Origin: Melioribacteraceae bacterium
GTDB lineage: Bacteria; Bacteroidota; Ignavibacteria; Ignavibacteriales; Melioribacteraceae
Direction: 5' to 3'
Length of the DNA stretch: 64,000 bases
NCBI GenBank assembly: GCA_030584085.1
Contig: CP129490.1
Location: 1,955,511-2,019,510, forward strand
Position numbers and translations under genes: made by a program. Of the stretch, positions 7,949 to 17,290 are shown in pieces; within the stretch, counting starts at the first letter, position 1; each line of letters starts with the position of its first letter. Under the pieces are notes generated by a model. It was given only the letters and a program-made list of their open reading frames with translations, was not told where the DNA came from and did not search any database.

Positions 7949-9307
7949 ATGTCAACAATATTAATTATCGATGATGAACGAGAGATATGTGAAAGTATTA
8001 AAATGATTCTGGAATACGAAGATTATGAAGTAGATTACACAACATCATCAAATGAAGGAATAATAAAGTTAAAAGACAGCGAGTACGATGCTCTTCTGCT
8101 TGATATCCAAATGCCCGAGAAAAACGGATTTGAAGTTTTAAAATGGATTCAAGACCAACACATTTCTATTAAAGTGATAATGATCTCCGCACACAGTAGT
8201 TTGGAAAATGCAATTAAAGCAACAAAATTGGGTGCATTCGATTTTGTAGAAAAGCCAATTGATCGTGATAAGATCTTAATTAGCGTACGAAATGCCGTTG
8301 AACAATCATCTTTGCTAAAAGAAAATAAAAAGCTTAAGGATGATCTTGGAGATGAAGATAATATTCTGGGTTCAAGTCCCGCCATAAAAAATATCTTAGA
8401 TACTATCAAAAGAGTTGCACCAACGGATGCAAGAATTTTAATAACCGGTGAAAACGGTACGGGGAAGGAACTTGTCGCAAGAGCTATTCATAAATACGGA
8501 AGCAGAATCAAAAAAGAATTAGTTGAAGTGAATTGTGCCGCAATTCCAAACGAGTTAATTGAATCGGAATTATTTGGACACGAGAAAGGTTCATTTACCG
8601 GCGCAATAAAACAAAGAATCGGAAAATTTGAGCAAGCATCAGGCGGTGATCTTTTCTTGGATGAAATCGGGGATATGAGTATTCAAGCGCAGGCAAAAGT
8701 TTTACGAGCAATCGAAGACGGTAAAATTGAACGTGTCGGTGGCGGTACCAAAATTTCGGTCGATGTAAGAATAATTTCGGCTACAAATAAAGATCTCAAA
8801 AAAGAAATTGAAGAAGGTAATTTCCGTGAAGATCTTTTCCATAGATTAAATGTAATTCCGATTAATATTCCTCCGCTTCGAGAACGAAAAGAAGATATTC
8901 CAATTTTGATCGAACACTTTACAAAGAAGATTTGCGAAAAAAATAAATTCCCGCATAAAAAATTCGATAAAAAAGCCATTGAACTTTTTGAAAAATTACC
9001 ATGGACCGGTAATGTTCGTGAACTTCGAAATTTAGTTGAACGGATTGTTATTATGGTACCGCAAGAAGAAATTGGCGAAAAGGAAATTATAAATCTTATT
9101 CCCCATTCTGATTCAAAAATGGATGATATTTTGAGTGTTACAAATTCTTTCCAAGAATTTAAGGAAAAAGCAGAAAGAGCTTTTATCTTGAAACAACTTG
9201 AAACAAATAGCTGGAACATTAGCAAAACCGCAGATGTTTTAGGAATTCAAAGAAGTCATTTATACAGCAAAATGAAAAAATACGAAATTGAAAAAGGGAG
9301 CGACTAA
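7949..9307 (+). CDS. Sigma-54-dependent response regulator (NtrC family)
   Basis: A 452-residue three-domain activator. Residues 1-120 are a receiver domain with acidic pair IIDDE, phosphoacceptor Asp52 in LLLDIQMP, and the conserved lysine in EKP. Residues about 140-375 are an AAA+ domain with Walker A GENGTGKE, the sigma-54-contacting GSFTGA loop and a LFLDEIGDM Walker B. The last 40 residues are a Fis-type helix-turn-helix (ISKTADVLGIQRSHLYSKMKKY). It would drive open-complex formation at sigma-54 promoters once phosphorylated. No cognate histidine kinase is adjacent, so it is an orphan here. Its stop codon overlaps the HIT-protein start (TAATG). Confidence 0.93.
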   Translation: MSTILIIDDEREICESIKMILEYEDYEVDYTTSSNEGIIKLKDSEYDALLLDIQMPEKNGFEVLKWIQDQHISIKVIMISAHSSLENAIKATKLGAFDFVEKPIDRDKILISVRNAVEQSSLLKENKKLKDDLGDEDNILGSSPAIKNILDTIKRVAPTDARILITGENGTGKELVARAIHKYGSRIKKELVEVNCAAIPNELIESELFGHEKGSFTGAIKQRIGKFEQASGGDLFLDEIGDMSIQAQAKVLRAIEDGKIERVGGGTKISVDVRIISATNKDLKKEIEEGNFREDLFHRLNVIPINIPPLRERKEDIPILIEHFTKKICEKNKFPHKKFDKKAIELFEKLPWTGNVRELRNLVERIVIMVPQEEIGEKEIINLIPHSDSKMDDILSVTNSFQEFKEKAERAFILKQLETNSWNISKTADVLGIQRSHLYSKMKKYEIEKGSD

Positions 9308-9651
9308 TGAGCACCATTTTTTCAAAAATAATTAACAAAGAAATTCCGGCGGATATAGTTTATGAATCAGATTCGGTTTTAGCTTTCCGTGATATCAATC
9401 CAAAGGCACCTGTTCATATTCTAATTATACCTAAGATTGAAATTCCTAAAGTCACAGATATTAAAGGTTCGGAGCATGCTCGATTATTGGGAGAAATGTT
9501 TGATGCAGCAAATAAAATAGCTGAAGATCAAGGAATTTCAGAAAATGGTTTTAGACTTGTGATGAATTGCGGAAATAACGGTGGACAGGAAGTTTATCAT
9601 CTGCATATGCACTTACTTGGAGGCAGACAAATGAATTGGCCTCCGGGTTGA
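9307..9651 (+). CDS. hinT: HIT-family nucleotide hydrolase (HinT-like)
   Basis: A 114-residue histidine-triad protein with the signature HLHMHLLGG at about residues 98-106. This is the H-x-H-x-H-x-x active site that hydrolyses adenosine phosphoramidates and acyl- or aminoacyl-adenylates. The N-terminal TIFSKIINKEIPADIVYE and FRDINPKAP segments are standard for HinT/PKCI-type members. The length is normal. Its ATG overlaps the stop codon of the upstream regulator by one base, suggesting translational coupling. It ends at a shared bidirectional terminator facing purD. Confidence 0.92.
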   Translation: MSTIFSKIINKEIPADIVYESDSVLAFRDINPKAPVHILIIPKIEIPKVTDIKGSEHARLLGEMFDAANKIAEDQGISENGFRLVMNCGNNGGQEVYHLHMHLLGGRQMNWPPG

Positions 9652-9671
9652 GAGGGCATAAATTTGCAATT

Positions 9672-9707
9672 AAAAGCCCAACCCCGATTAATCGGGGTTG
9701 GGTTTTT
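9672..9707. terminator. Bidirectional terminator between hinT and purD
   Basis: Perfect 26-base inverted repeat from CCCAACCCCGAT (starting at 9677) to its mirror ending at 9702, with T5 on the right (9703-9707) and an A-run on the left (9672-9675). It can terminate both the plus-strand hinT transcript and the minus-strand purD transcript, whose stop codon is 6 bases away. Confidence 0.9.
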
Positions 9708-9712
9708 GCATA

Positions 9713-10987
9713 TTATTTCAAAGCTTTATCAGCTATATCAGTCCGGTAGGTTATTCCTTTAAAATTAATTTTCGATAAGGCATCGTAAGCTATTTGTTTA
9801 GCTAATGTTAAATTGTTTTCTTTTATAAAAGAAGTAACACCTAAAACACGTCCGCCATTTGTGACAACTTTATCATCTATTTTTTTAGTGCCAGCGTGAT
9901 ATACTATTATATTATCTTGCCTTAAGTCCAATCCGGTAATCCCAAATCCTATTTCATATTTATCGGGATAACCTTTGGAAGCGGCGACAACACAAACAGA
10001 ACTTCCACCATTATAATTAACCGATGATTGATCAATCTTTCCAATCGCCGCAGAATACAATAATTTTAGAAAATCACCTTCAAGAAGCGGGAGCACACAT
10101 TGTGTTTCAGGGTCTCCGAATCGACAATTAAATTCAATTACTTTTGGTCCTTCGTCTGTTATCATCAAACCACAATACAGACATCCATTAAAAAGTCTGT
10201 CTTCAATCGCCATTGCCTCAAGTGTCGGAGAAATTATTGATTCTTTTATCTCTGCCATCAAAGAATCTGTAATTAAAGGAGCTGGGGCGTATGCTCCCAT
10301 TCCACCGGTATTTTTTCCTTGATCACCATTTAATGCTCGTTTATGGTCTTGCGATGGTGGTAAAACAAAATATTCCATTCCGTCGGTGAGAACAAATACC
10401 GACGCTTCTTCACCCTCGAGAAATTCTTCAATTACAATTGTATGTCCGGATTCACCAAATATATCTTCTTCAAAATATTCATCGATTGTCTTAACTGCTT
10501 CTTCTTCAGAATTACAAATTGCAACACCCTTTCCGGCAGCTAAACCACTTGCTTTAATTACAGTGGGATAAGTTGTTTTATCTAAATATCTTACAGCTTT
10601 ATCTTTCTCATTCTTCGTGAATACTTCAAAATCTGCGGTTGGAATTGAATATTTTTTCATTAATTCTTTCGAAAAGGATTTATCTCCTTCAATCATCGCT
10701 GCATATTTATTCGGGCCGACAACTGGGATTTCGTACTTTCTTAATTCATTTGCTAGCCCATCAACTAAAGGCTGCTCCGGACCAATTACAACCAAATCCA
10801 CATTGTTTGCTTTGCAGAATTCAACTACTTCCCTTTTTTTATTAATATCCAATAAAACCAATTCTGCAAACTTTTCTATACCGGGATTACCGGGAGCACA
10901 ATATAATTTTGTAAGTTTTGGACTTTCCGAAATTTTATAAGCAAGAGCGTGTTCCCTACCACCGGAACCGATCAGAAGTACATTCAT
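9713..10987 (-). CDS. purD: Phosphoribosylamine-glycine ligase
   Basis: A 424-residue ATP-grasp enzyme that joins 5-phosphoribosylamine and glycine to give GAR in step 2 of de novo purine synthesis. It opens MNVLLIGSGGREHALAYKI, the PurD signature. Also present are GPEQPLVDG, the ATP-grasp lysine segment KASGLAAGKGV, the family pattern HKRALNGDQGKNTGGMGAYAP, and the metal-binding EFNCRFGDPETQ. The length is normal. Its start overlaps the stop of the glycosyltransferase gene by one base (TAATG). It is the third purine-pathway gene in this stretch besides guaB and purC. Confidence 0.96.
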   Translation of the reverse strand: MNVLLIGSGGREHALAYKISESPKLTKLYCAPGNPGIEKFAELVLLDINKKREVVEFCKANNVDLVVIGPEQPLVDGLANELRKYEIPVVGPNKYAAMIEGDKSFSKELMKKYSIPTADFEVFTKNEKDKAVRYLDKTTYPTVIKASGLAAGKGVAICNSEEEAVKTIDEYFEEDIFGESGHTIVIEEFLEGEEASVFVLTDGMEYFVLPPSQDHKRALNGDQGKNTGGMGAYAPAPLITDSLMAEIKESIISPTLEAMAIEDRLFNGCLYCGLMITDEGPKVIEFNCRFGDPETQCVLPLLEGDFLKLLYSAAIGKIDQSSVNYNGGSSVCVVAASKGYPDKYEIGFGITGLDLRQDNIIVYHAGTKKIDDKVVTNGGRVLGVTSFIKENNLTLAKQIAYDALSKINFKGITYRTDIADKALK

Positions 10988-12264
10988 TATTCGGCCTTCA
11001 GATAAAATTGAAATTGCTTTGCGAGTTGTTCAGTCAACTTAATTCGGTTATGACGATTAACATATTCTTCATTTGCTGTCGGTAAATTTCCTTTTTTGTA
11101 TAACTCATTTATCCTAATCAACGAATTCATAATTGCATCAATATCATCAGGTGGTACTATAAACGAAGCTCCATACTCTTCTAAAGCTGTTTTTGCTGCA
11201 CCGTCAGGGACACAACCTAAAACCGGTTTGCGTGAACCAAAATATTCAAATAATTTACTTGTCGAGATTGTCTCTGCACTCTGAGTTTCTCCAACCATCA
11301 TCCATAAGACATCGCTTGAAATAATTCTTTGAACCGCATCCTTGTGGGATAAATATCCATGATCCTTTACAAATTCTTGCAAACCTAATCTATTCACTAG
11401 TTGTTGATTCTCTTTCCTAAAATAACCGACAAAATGAAGCTCGTAGTTCGCCGCAATATCAGGGCGTTCTTGCGATAATTTCTTAAATGCTTTAATCAAA
11501 TATTTAGGTGTAATATTCTCATAAAAGATTCCAGAATATGTCAGAATTAATTTATTATGGGGTTTGGGAATCGGAACTGATTTCTCAAAATCTTCCGGAT
11601 CAAAACCGTGCGGATAAATCACAACATCGTCAAATGTAAGGAATTGATATTGTTTAATTAATCTCTCTTTAATTCTCCTATTTATCACAATTACTTTGTC
11701 AGCTGCTTTAAGAGATTCATACTCTAGTTTCTTGTGCTGCATTTTATGATAAGGTGTAGGCATGAATGAAAACTGATTCCCAAACCATAGATCGCGGTAA
11801 TCAACTATTAAGGGAAGATCAAATTCCTTTTTTAATTTTGCCGCAGTTACAAATGACGAAAAAGGCGGACATGTTACATAAATAATGTCGAACTTTTCGT
11901 TTGACAAAAGTTCTTTGCCTTTTTTATATGCCGAATTGGACCATCCAATTTTATTATCGGGTATGAAGAAAAATTTACTAAGATTACTCAGAGTTTTCCT
12001 AATGATTTCTCTTGGAATCTTAACGGTTTTCTTTTTCCCAACATGGTTTGGACCGCTTCCATCTGTCCTTACAATTTTTAATTCTGCGTTTTCGGCTTCT
12101 TTTAATAATTCATAATCATGAGCATAATAAGCTGTATCACCGGCGGTAAGTATTGTCGGTTCCCAATTGAATTGTTTTAGATATTTAGCAAATTTTAATG
12201 AACGCTGCACGCCGCTTAATCCCATTGGCGGGAAATAATATGATATAAAGAGAACTTTGAACAT
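10987..12264 (-). CDS. Glycosyltransferase, GT4-like (GT-B fold)
   Basis: A 425-residue protein beginning MFKVLFISYYFPPMGLSGVQR, the glycine-rich N-terminal loop common to family 4 glycosyltransferases. The C-terminal half holds the nucleotide-sugar-binding region (LTYSGIFYENITPKYLIKAF, then a SADVLW-like segment and STSKLFEYFGSRKPVLG with the E-x7-E type glutamate). It probably transfers a sugar to a lipid- or polysaccharide-linked acceptor at the cytoplasmic membrane. Donor and acceptor cannot be read from the sequence. It is translationally coupled to purD, which does not obviously share its function. Confidence 0.8.
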   Translation of the reverse strand: MFKVLFISYYFPPMGLSGVQRSLKFAKYLKQFNWEPTILTAGDTAYYAHDYELLKEAENAELKIVRTDGSGPNHVGKKKTVKIPREIIRKTLSNLSKFFFIPDNKIGWSNSAYKKGKELLSNEKFDIIYVTCPPFSSFVTAAKLKKEFDLPLIVDYRDLWFGNQFSFMPTPYHKMQHKKLEYESLKAADKVIVINRRIKERLIKQYQFLTFDDVVIYPHGFDPEDFEKSVPIPKPHNKLILTYSGIFYENITPKYLIKAFKKLSQERPDIAANYELHFVGYFRKENQQLVNRLGLQEFVKDHGYLSHKDAVQRIISSDVLWMMVGETQSAETISTSKLFEYFGSRKPVLGCVPDGAAKTALEEYGASFIVPPDDIDAIMNSLIRINELYKKGNLPTANEEYVNRHNRIKLTEQLAKQFQFYLKAE

Positions 12265-12278
12265 ATAGAGAATTATTC

Positions 12279-13748
12279 CTATTTAACTCGATAGTTTGGT
12301 GCTTCTTCGGTAATTACAACATCATGCGGGTGACTTTCACGTAAACCGGCATTGGTAATTTTTACGAATCTACTTTTGGTTTTTAATTCCTTGATATTCT
12401 TAGTACCGCAGTAACCCATTGCTGCTTTTAATCCACCAACAAATTGATGAATTGTTTCGGATAATGGACCTTTGTAAGGTACTCTTCCTTCGATACCTTC
12501 AGGGACTAACTTTTTGATGTCATCTTCCATGTCTTGGAAGTATCTATCTTTACTGCCCAATTTCATTGCTCCGAGCGAACCCATTCCGCGATATACTTTA
12601 AAAGTTCTTCCTTCAAATAAAACTTTTTCTCCGGGTGATTCATCAACACCAGCAAACATTCCACCCATCATCACAGTATCCGCACCAGCTGCAATAGCTT
12701 TTGCTACATCGCCGGTTTGTTTAATTCCGCCATCGGCGATTATTGGAATGTTTTTTCCTTTCATCGCTTGTGCTACCTCCATTACCGCGCTTACTTGAGG
12801 AACACCGACACCGGCAATTACTCTTGTTGTACAAATCGATCCGGCACCGATCCCGACTTTAATTGCGTTCACGCCAGCTTCAACTAAAGCTTTAGCCGCT
12901 TCTTTTGTAACAATATTACCGGCAATTAGTTGTAAATTTTTATGTTTTCTTCTGATTGATTTAATCGTTTTTAATACACCTTCCGAATGACCGTGTGCTG
13001 TATCGACAATAATTGCATCACTTCCGGCATCAATCAATGCTTGAACTCGATCAAGTGTATCTGCTGAAACTCCAACAGCGGCTCCGACTCTCAATCTGCC
13101 CATTTCATCTTTACATGCATTTGGGAATTTCTTTTTCTTTGCAATATCTTTAAAAGTAATAAGCCCAATCAAAATTCCGTTTCCATCAACTACGGGGAGT
13201 TTTTCGATTCTGTACTTCTGTAAAATTTTTTCTGCTTTTTCTAATGTCGTTCCTTTTGGAGCAGTGATCAGATTATCTTTTGTCATTACATCAAAAACTT
13301 TTTGTTTGATGTTGGGCTCGAATCGCAAATCACGATTTGTGAGAATACCAATCAGTTTATGTTTATCATCAACGATCGGAATTCCGGATATTCTATATTT
13401 AGCCATCAATTCAAGTGCATCTTCTATTGTTCTATCAGCTTTTAACGTAATGGGTTTATTAATCATCCCGCTTTCAGAACGCTTCACTTTGTCAACTTCT
13501 TCGGCTTGTCTTGCAATCGATAAATTTTTATGAATAATTCCTATACCACCTTGCGCTGCCATTGCAATTGCCATTCCGGATTCGGTCACTGTATCCATTG
13601 CTGCCGAAAGAAAGGGTATGTTTAATTTAATATCCGGTGTGAGATATGATACTATATCAACTTGTCTTGGTAATACTTTTGACTCTGCGGGAAGTAAAAG
13701 AATATCGTCAAAGGTCAATCCTTCATATGCAATACGTTTGGAATCCAT
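12279..13748 (-). CDS. guaB: Inosine-5'-monophosphate dehydrogenase
   Basis: A 489-residue enzyme that oxidises IMP to XMP with NAD+, the first committed step to GMP. It shows the opening [15 protein letters not shown], a pair of CBS domains at about residues 95-205, the catalytic-cysteine loop [12 protein letters not shown], the IADGGIK phosphate-binding segment and the flap region RYFQ...[14 protein letters not shown]. The length is standard. An AGGAG lies 8 bases before the ATG. The terminator of gcdH lies just upstream, so guaB probably has its own promoter, and the glycosyltransferase gene starts 14 bases after its stop codon. Confidence 0.97.
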   Translation of the reverse strand: MDSKRIAYEGLTFDDILLLPAESKVLPRQVDIVSYLTPDIKLNIPFLSAAMDTVTESGMAIAMAAQGGIGIIHKNLSIARQAEEVDKVKRSESGMINKPITLKADRTIEDALELMAKYRISGIPIVDDKHKLIGILTNRDLRFEPNIKQKVFDVMTKDNLITAPKGTTLEKAEKILQKYRIEKLPVVDGNGILIGLITFKDIAKKKKFPNACKDEMGRLRVGAAVGVSADTLDRVQALIDAGSDAIIVDTAHGHSEGVLKTIKSIRRKHKNLQLIAGNIVTKEAAKALVEAGVNAIKVGIGAGSICTTRVIAGVGVPQVSAVMEVAQAMKGKNIPIIADGGIKQTGDVAKAIAAGADTVMMGGMFAGVDESPGEKVLFEGRTFKVYRGMGSLGAMKLGSKDRYFQDMEDDIKKLVPEGIEGRVPYKGPLSETIHQFVGGLKAAMGYCGTKNIKELKTKSRFVKITNAGLRESHPHDVVITEEAPNYRVK

Positions 13749-13765
13749 CTAAATCTCCTTATATT

Positions 13766-13787
13766 AAAAAGACCGCATAAGCGGTCT
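13766..13787 (-). terminator. Terminator of gcdH
   Basis: Read on the minus strand: AGACCGC TTAT GCGGTCT followed by a T-run (A-run at 13766-13769 on the plus strand). It lies between the gcdH stop codon and the guaB start and separates the two transcripts. Confidence 0.8.
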
Positions 13788-13792
13788 AAAAA

Positions 13793-14965
13793 TTAGCTAT
13801 CGTATGCAGCTAATCCGGTAACATCCTCACCAATAATTAAAGTATGCATTTCATGTGTACCTTCATAGGTATAAACAGATTCAAGATTTGCCGAGTGTCT
13901 CATAACTGGGTACTCATCAAGGATACCATTTGCACCGAGAATTTCTCTTGATATACGAGCAATCTCTAATGCTTTTTCACAATTATTTCTTTTTGCCATC
14001 GAGACTTGAGTATGTTTTAATTTGCCTTCATCTTTCAATATAGCTAATCTATGATTTAGTAACTGAGCTTTTGTGATTTCGGTCAACATATAAACAAGTT
14101 TAGCTTGAGTTAGCTGGTAACCGGCAATCGGTTTACTGAATTGAACTCTTGATTTTGCATAGTTCAATGCGGTATCGTAACATGCCATCATTGAGCCTGT
14201 AACTCCCCATGCAATGCCATATCTTGCTTGGTTTAGACACATTAGTGCGGATTTTAGACCATCTGATTTTGGTAATAAATTTTCTTCAGGAATAATGACA
14301 TCTTGTAAAATTAATTCTGAAGTGACCGATGCTCTCAATGAATGTTTGCCTTTCATTTCCGGTGCACTGAAACCTTCGGTTCCTTTTTCAACCAAAAAGC
14401 CTCTCACTTTTCCATCGAGTTTTGCCCAAACAACGGCAACATCAGCAAGTGTTCCGTTTGTAATCCACATCTTTGCGCCGTTGAGTTTATAACCACCGTC
14501 AACTTTTTCGGCTTTGGTTACCATTCCGCCGGGATTGGATCCGTAATCAGGTTCGGTTAATCCGAAGCAGCCGATTTTTTCTCCGGCGGCTAGTTTTGGA
14601 AGCCACTTTTCTCTTTGTTCTTCAGAACCAAAAGTATAAATTGGATACATTACGAGAGCACTTTGAACCGAAGCAAAACTTCTAACACCGCTGTCACCTC
14701 TTTCGAGTTCTTGCATTGCAAGTCCGTAAGCAACGTTGTTCATTTCGGCACATCCGTATTTTTGCGGAAGTGTCATTCCGAAAACTCCAAGTTCACCGAG
14801 TTTGGGAATTAAATCCATTGGGAATGTACCGTCTTGATAATGCTTTTCAATTACCGGTATAACATTATCATCTATAAATTTTCTAACTGAATCACGAACT
14901 AATATTTCTTCTTCGGATAGAAGATCTTCTATATTATAATAGTCAACACCTACGAATTTTTGCAC
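13793..14965 (-). CDS. gcdH: Glutaryl-CoA dehydrogenase (acyl-CoA dehydrogenase family)
   Basis: A 390-residue FAD flavoprotein. Acyl-CoA dehydrogenase motifs include FGLTEPDYGSNPGGM (FAD/substrate contacts) and WITNGTLADV. The catalytic glutamate lies in VYTYEGTHEMHTLIIG near the C-terminus, the position used by glutaryl-CoA dehydrogenases, and RYGIAWG is typical of the same subgroup. The enzyme oxidises and decarboxylates glutaryl-CoA to crotonyl-CoA, downstream of lysine breakdown via 2-aminoadipate, which fits the lat and ALDH7 genes nearby. The start is GTG at 14965 with an AAAGG about 7-10 bases upstream. Another short-chain acyl-CoA substrate cannot be excluded. Confidence 0.85.
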   Translation of the reverse strand: MQKFVGVDYYNIEDLLSEEEILVRDSVRKFIDDNVIPVIEKHYQDGTFPMDLIPKLGELGVFGMTLPQKYGCAEMNNVAYGLAMQELERGDSGVRSFASVQSALVMYPIYTFGSEEQREKWLPKLAAGEKIGCFGLTEPDYGSNPGGMVTKAEKVDGGYKLNGAKMWITNGTLADVAVVWAKLDGKVRGFLVEKGTEGFSAPEMKGKHSLRASVTSELILQDVIIPEENLLPKSDGLKSALMCLNQARYGIAWGVTGSMMACYDTALNYAKSRVQFSKPIAGYQLTQAKLVYMLTEITKAQLLNHRLAILKDEGKLKHTQVSMAKRNNCEKALEIARISREILGANGILDEYPVMRHSANLESVYTYEGTHEMHTLIIGEDVTGLAAYDS

Positions 14966-15036
14966 AAGGGAACCTTTCTTTTGGGAAAATTTGAATCAAC
15001 AAAGTTAATAAGAATTTAGAAATTTTATCAAATTAT

Positions 15037-15663
15037 TTACTGATCATCTTCTATTAACTCATCCACAATTTGCCTAATAATATCCGATGAATAACCTTTC
15101 CCGCTTAGATAAGAATAAAGTTTTTGTTTTTTTTGAAACGGTTCTAATTCTTTTCGATTAATTGATATCATTTTTTTCTCGGCTAATATTTTAGCGTTCT
15201 CAAGCAATGAATCATCACCTTCGTAATCGTATAATAATCTGTCAATAATCTCACGTGAAACACCTTTAGAAAATAGATCAGCTTTAATTTTCATTAATCC
15301 TTTTTTCTTTTTAAGACCTTCCTCAATAAATCTCTCCGCAAACTCCTTATCGGATAAGTAACCTTTATTTTTAAAATCGTCTAGAATAGGTTTGATTTCT
15401 TCTTTTGTGTGTCCCTTCTTCATTAATTTGGTTTGAAGTTCAAACGAGGAGTGAAGGCGGCGTGAGAGTAAGAGTAATGCGGAGTTCTTTAGATTAAATT
15501 CTTTTTCAGTATCAAGAATTGATTTTAATTGTTGGTCGGAAAGCTCATCATTTTTACGAAGGCCGCACTTTACAACAACTTCATAGTGCAGCCTTAATTT
15601 TTCTTCTGTATCAAGAGTTACGGTTACATAATTATTTTTTTTAACGAGAGATAAGATTCTCAT
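15037..15663 (-). CDS. recX: Regulatory protein RecX
   Basis: A 208-residue basic, helical protein that modulates RecA filaments. The sequence holds the repeated three-helix RecX pattern: LLSRRLHSSFELQTKLMKKGH, then FKNKGYLSDKEFAERFIEE and a third repeat ending SGKGYSSDIIRQIVDEL. Residues 1-45 are an extra N-terminal beta-rich extension, common in FCB members. It starts 5 bases after the recA stop codon, the usual recA-recX arrangement, and ends the eight-gene minus-strand run. Confidence 0.92.
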   Translation of the reverse strand: MRILSLVKKNNYVTVTLDTEEKLRLHYEVVVKCGLRKNDELSDQQLKSILDTEKEFNLKNSALLLLSRRLHSSFELQTKLMKKGHTKEEIKPILDDFKNKGYLSDKEFAERFIEEGLKKKKGLMKIKADLFSKGVSREIIDRLLYDYEGDDSLLENAKILAEKKMISINRKELEPFQKKQKLYSYLSGKGYSSDIIRQIVDELIEDDQ

Positions 15664-15668
15664 TCAAT

Positions 15669-16727
15669 TTATTTTTTACCTTTTGAGGGTTTTTCCTCTT
15701 TTTCTTTTGGCGCTTCAACTTTTGGATCGTCTTTTAACATTCCTAAATGCTTTTTAACTTCCAAATCAAGTTTCTTGTAGGCCTCTTCATTTTCAACTAA
15801 AAACTGACGGAATTGTTCTCTGCCTTGGTATCTATCTTCGCCATAAGTGAACCATGCACCGCTCTTTTTAATTATGTCGGCATTTGTCGCGATGTCAATT
15901 AAATCTCCGGTCTTACTAATTCCCTCGTTATAAAGAATATCGAATTCAACTTCTTTAAATGGTGGAGCAACTTTGCTCTTTACAATTTTTACTTTTGTCC
16001 TGTTGCCGATTACATTTTGTCCGTCTTTTATTGCTGCAATTCTTCTGATATCCATTCTGAGAGATGCATAAAATTTAAGTGCGTTTCCACCTGTTGTTGT
16101 TTCCGGGTTTCCGAACATTACACCGATTTTACTTCTCAATTGATTTGTGAAAATAACCACAGTTTTAGAACGATTAATTGCACCGGTTAATTTTCTCAAA
16201 GCTTGAGACATCAATCTTGCTTGAACCGCCATGTGAGGATCACCCATGTCTCCTTCAATTTCGGCACGAGGTACAAGTGCGGCAACCGAATCAATTACAA
16301 TTATATCTAAAGCGTTTGATCGAACAAGTGTATCGACAATTTCTAGAGCTTGCTCACCATAATCAGGTTGAGATAATAAAAGATTCTTAACATCAACATG
16401 CAATTTTTTAGCATAGCCAATATCAAGGGCATTTTCGGCATCAATAAATGCTGCTAGTCCGCCACGTTTTTGTGCTTCGGCAATTATGTGCAAACATAAT
16501 GTTGTTTTACCGGAAGATTCGGGTCCGTAAATTTCAACAATTCTTCCGCGCGGTACACCACCAATTCCTAATGCGTAATCGAGTGAAATTGATCCGGTTG
16601 GTATTGAATCAACGGGATTGATAACCCCATCGCCCAATTTCATAATTGTACCTTTTCCATACTGCTTTTCAATATTGGAAATTGTATCGTCTAAGATTTT
16701 CATTTTAGCATCTTGTTCTGCTGACAT
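15669..16727 (-). CDS. recA: Recombinase RecA
   Basis: A 352-residue homologous-recombination ATPase. It shows the N-terminal [12 protein letters not shown], Walker [10 protein letters not shown], Walker B-like [10 protein letters not shown], the L2-loop region [20 protein letters not shown] and an acidic/lysine-rich C-terminal tail. Length is normal. The start at 16727 has a perfect GGAGG 6-10 bases upstream that overlaps the end of thpR. It is followed by recX. I did not identify a LexA box, and the gene seems to sit inside the longer cinA-thpR operon. Confidence 0.98.
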   Translation of the reverse strand: MSAEQDAKMKILDDTISNIEKQYGKGTIMKLGDGVINPVDSIPTGSISLDYALGIGGVPRGRIVEIYGPESSGKTTLCLHIIAEAQKRGGLAAFIDAENALDIGYAKKLHVDVKNLLLSQPDYGEQALEIVDTLVRSNALDIIVIDSVAALVPRAEIEGDMGDPHMAVQARLMSQALRKLTGAINRSKTVVIFTNQLRSKIGVMFGNPETTTGGNALKFYASLRMDIRRIAAIKDGQNVIGNRTKVKIVKSKVAPPFKEVEFDILYNEGISKTGDLIDIATNADIIKKSGAWFTYGEDRYQGREQFRQFLVENEEAYKKLDLEVKKHLGMLKDDPKVEAPKEKEEKPSKGKK

Positions 16728-16738
16728 TGTTCCTCCAT

Positions 16739-17290
16739 TTAACTTAATTCAAAACTTTTTATTGTATAATAGACCGATCCGGTCGGCTTCAAATCACTTT
16801 TCATCAAAGATATGGTTTTGGCAGTAAAATTTATAGGTTGAATTTTTGTTTGAGTCATTTTTTCTAAAATACTAATTTTCTCATTTCCTTTAATACGAAG
16901 AATAGTCAAATGCGGATTAAACTTTCGTTTCTCTTTTTGAAATCCAAATTCAGCACACGCATTATCAATTTTGTTATGCAAACTTTGCAAGTAAATATTA
17001 TGTTCCAAACCAATCCAAAATATTTTTGGAACTCTCTCTCTGTAAAACATCCCGAATCGATCAAATGATAATTTTATTTCCTTTGTAGTTCCGGAAATGT
17101 TTTCTAGATGGCTATTTATTCTGGGAATTAAATCGACTTTTGTATCACCAAGAAATTTTAGAGTTATGTGATATTTATCTTTCCCTTCCCACTTTGCATC
17201 TTTAGCTGAATAAAGATGATTTCTTAATTCAATAATTTCTTCAATTGTTTCATCTGGAATATCCAGAGTAATAAACAATCTATTCGTCAT
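16739..17290 (-). CDS. thpR: RNA 2',3'-cyclic phosphodiesterase (2H family)
   Basis: A 183-residue two-histidine phosphoesterase with the paired catalytic motifs H-I-T-L (about residues 42-45, in YHITLKFLG) and H-L-T-I (about 127-130). The family opens 2',3'-cyclic phosphates on RNA ends (formerly called LigT). Its start overlaps the cinA stop codon by 11 bases, and recA follows 11 bases after its stop. This cinA-thpR-recA order is common in bacteria and supports the call. Confidence 0.9.
   Translation of the reverse strand: MTNRLFITLDIPDETIEEIIELRNHLYSAKDAKWEGKDKYHITLKFLGDTKVDLIPRINSHLENISGTTKEIKLSFDRFGMFYRERVPKIFWIGLEHNIYLQSLHNKIDNACAEFGFQKEKRKFNPHLTILRIKGNEKISILEKMTQTKIQPINFTAKTISLMKSDLKPTGSVYYTIKSFELS

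Noticed and set aside
8683-9225. 180-residue minus-strand frame opposite the NtrC-type regulator
   Set aside because: It is a shadow of the regulator gene. Its serine- and phenylalanine-rich sequence is what an antisense reading of that gene gives, and no signals precede it.
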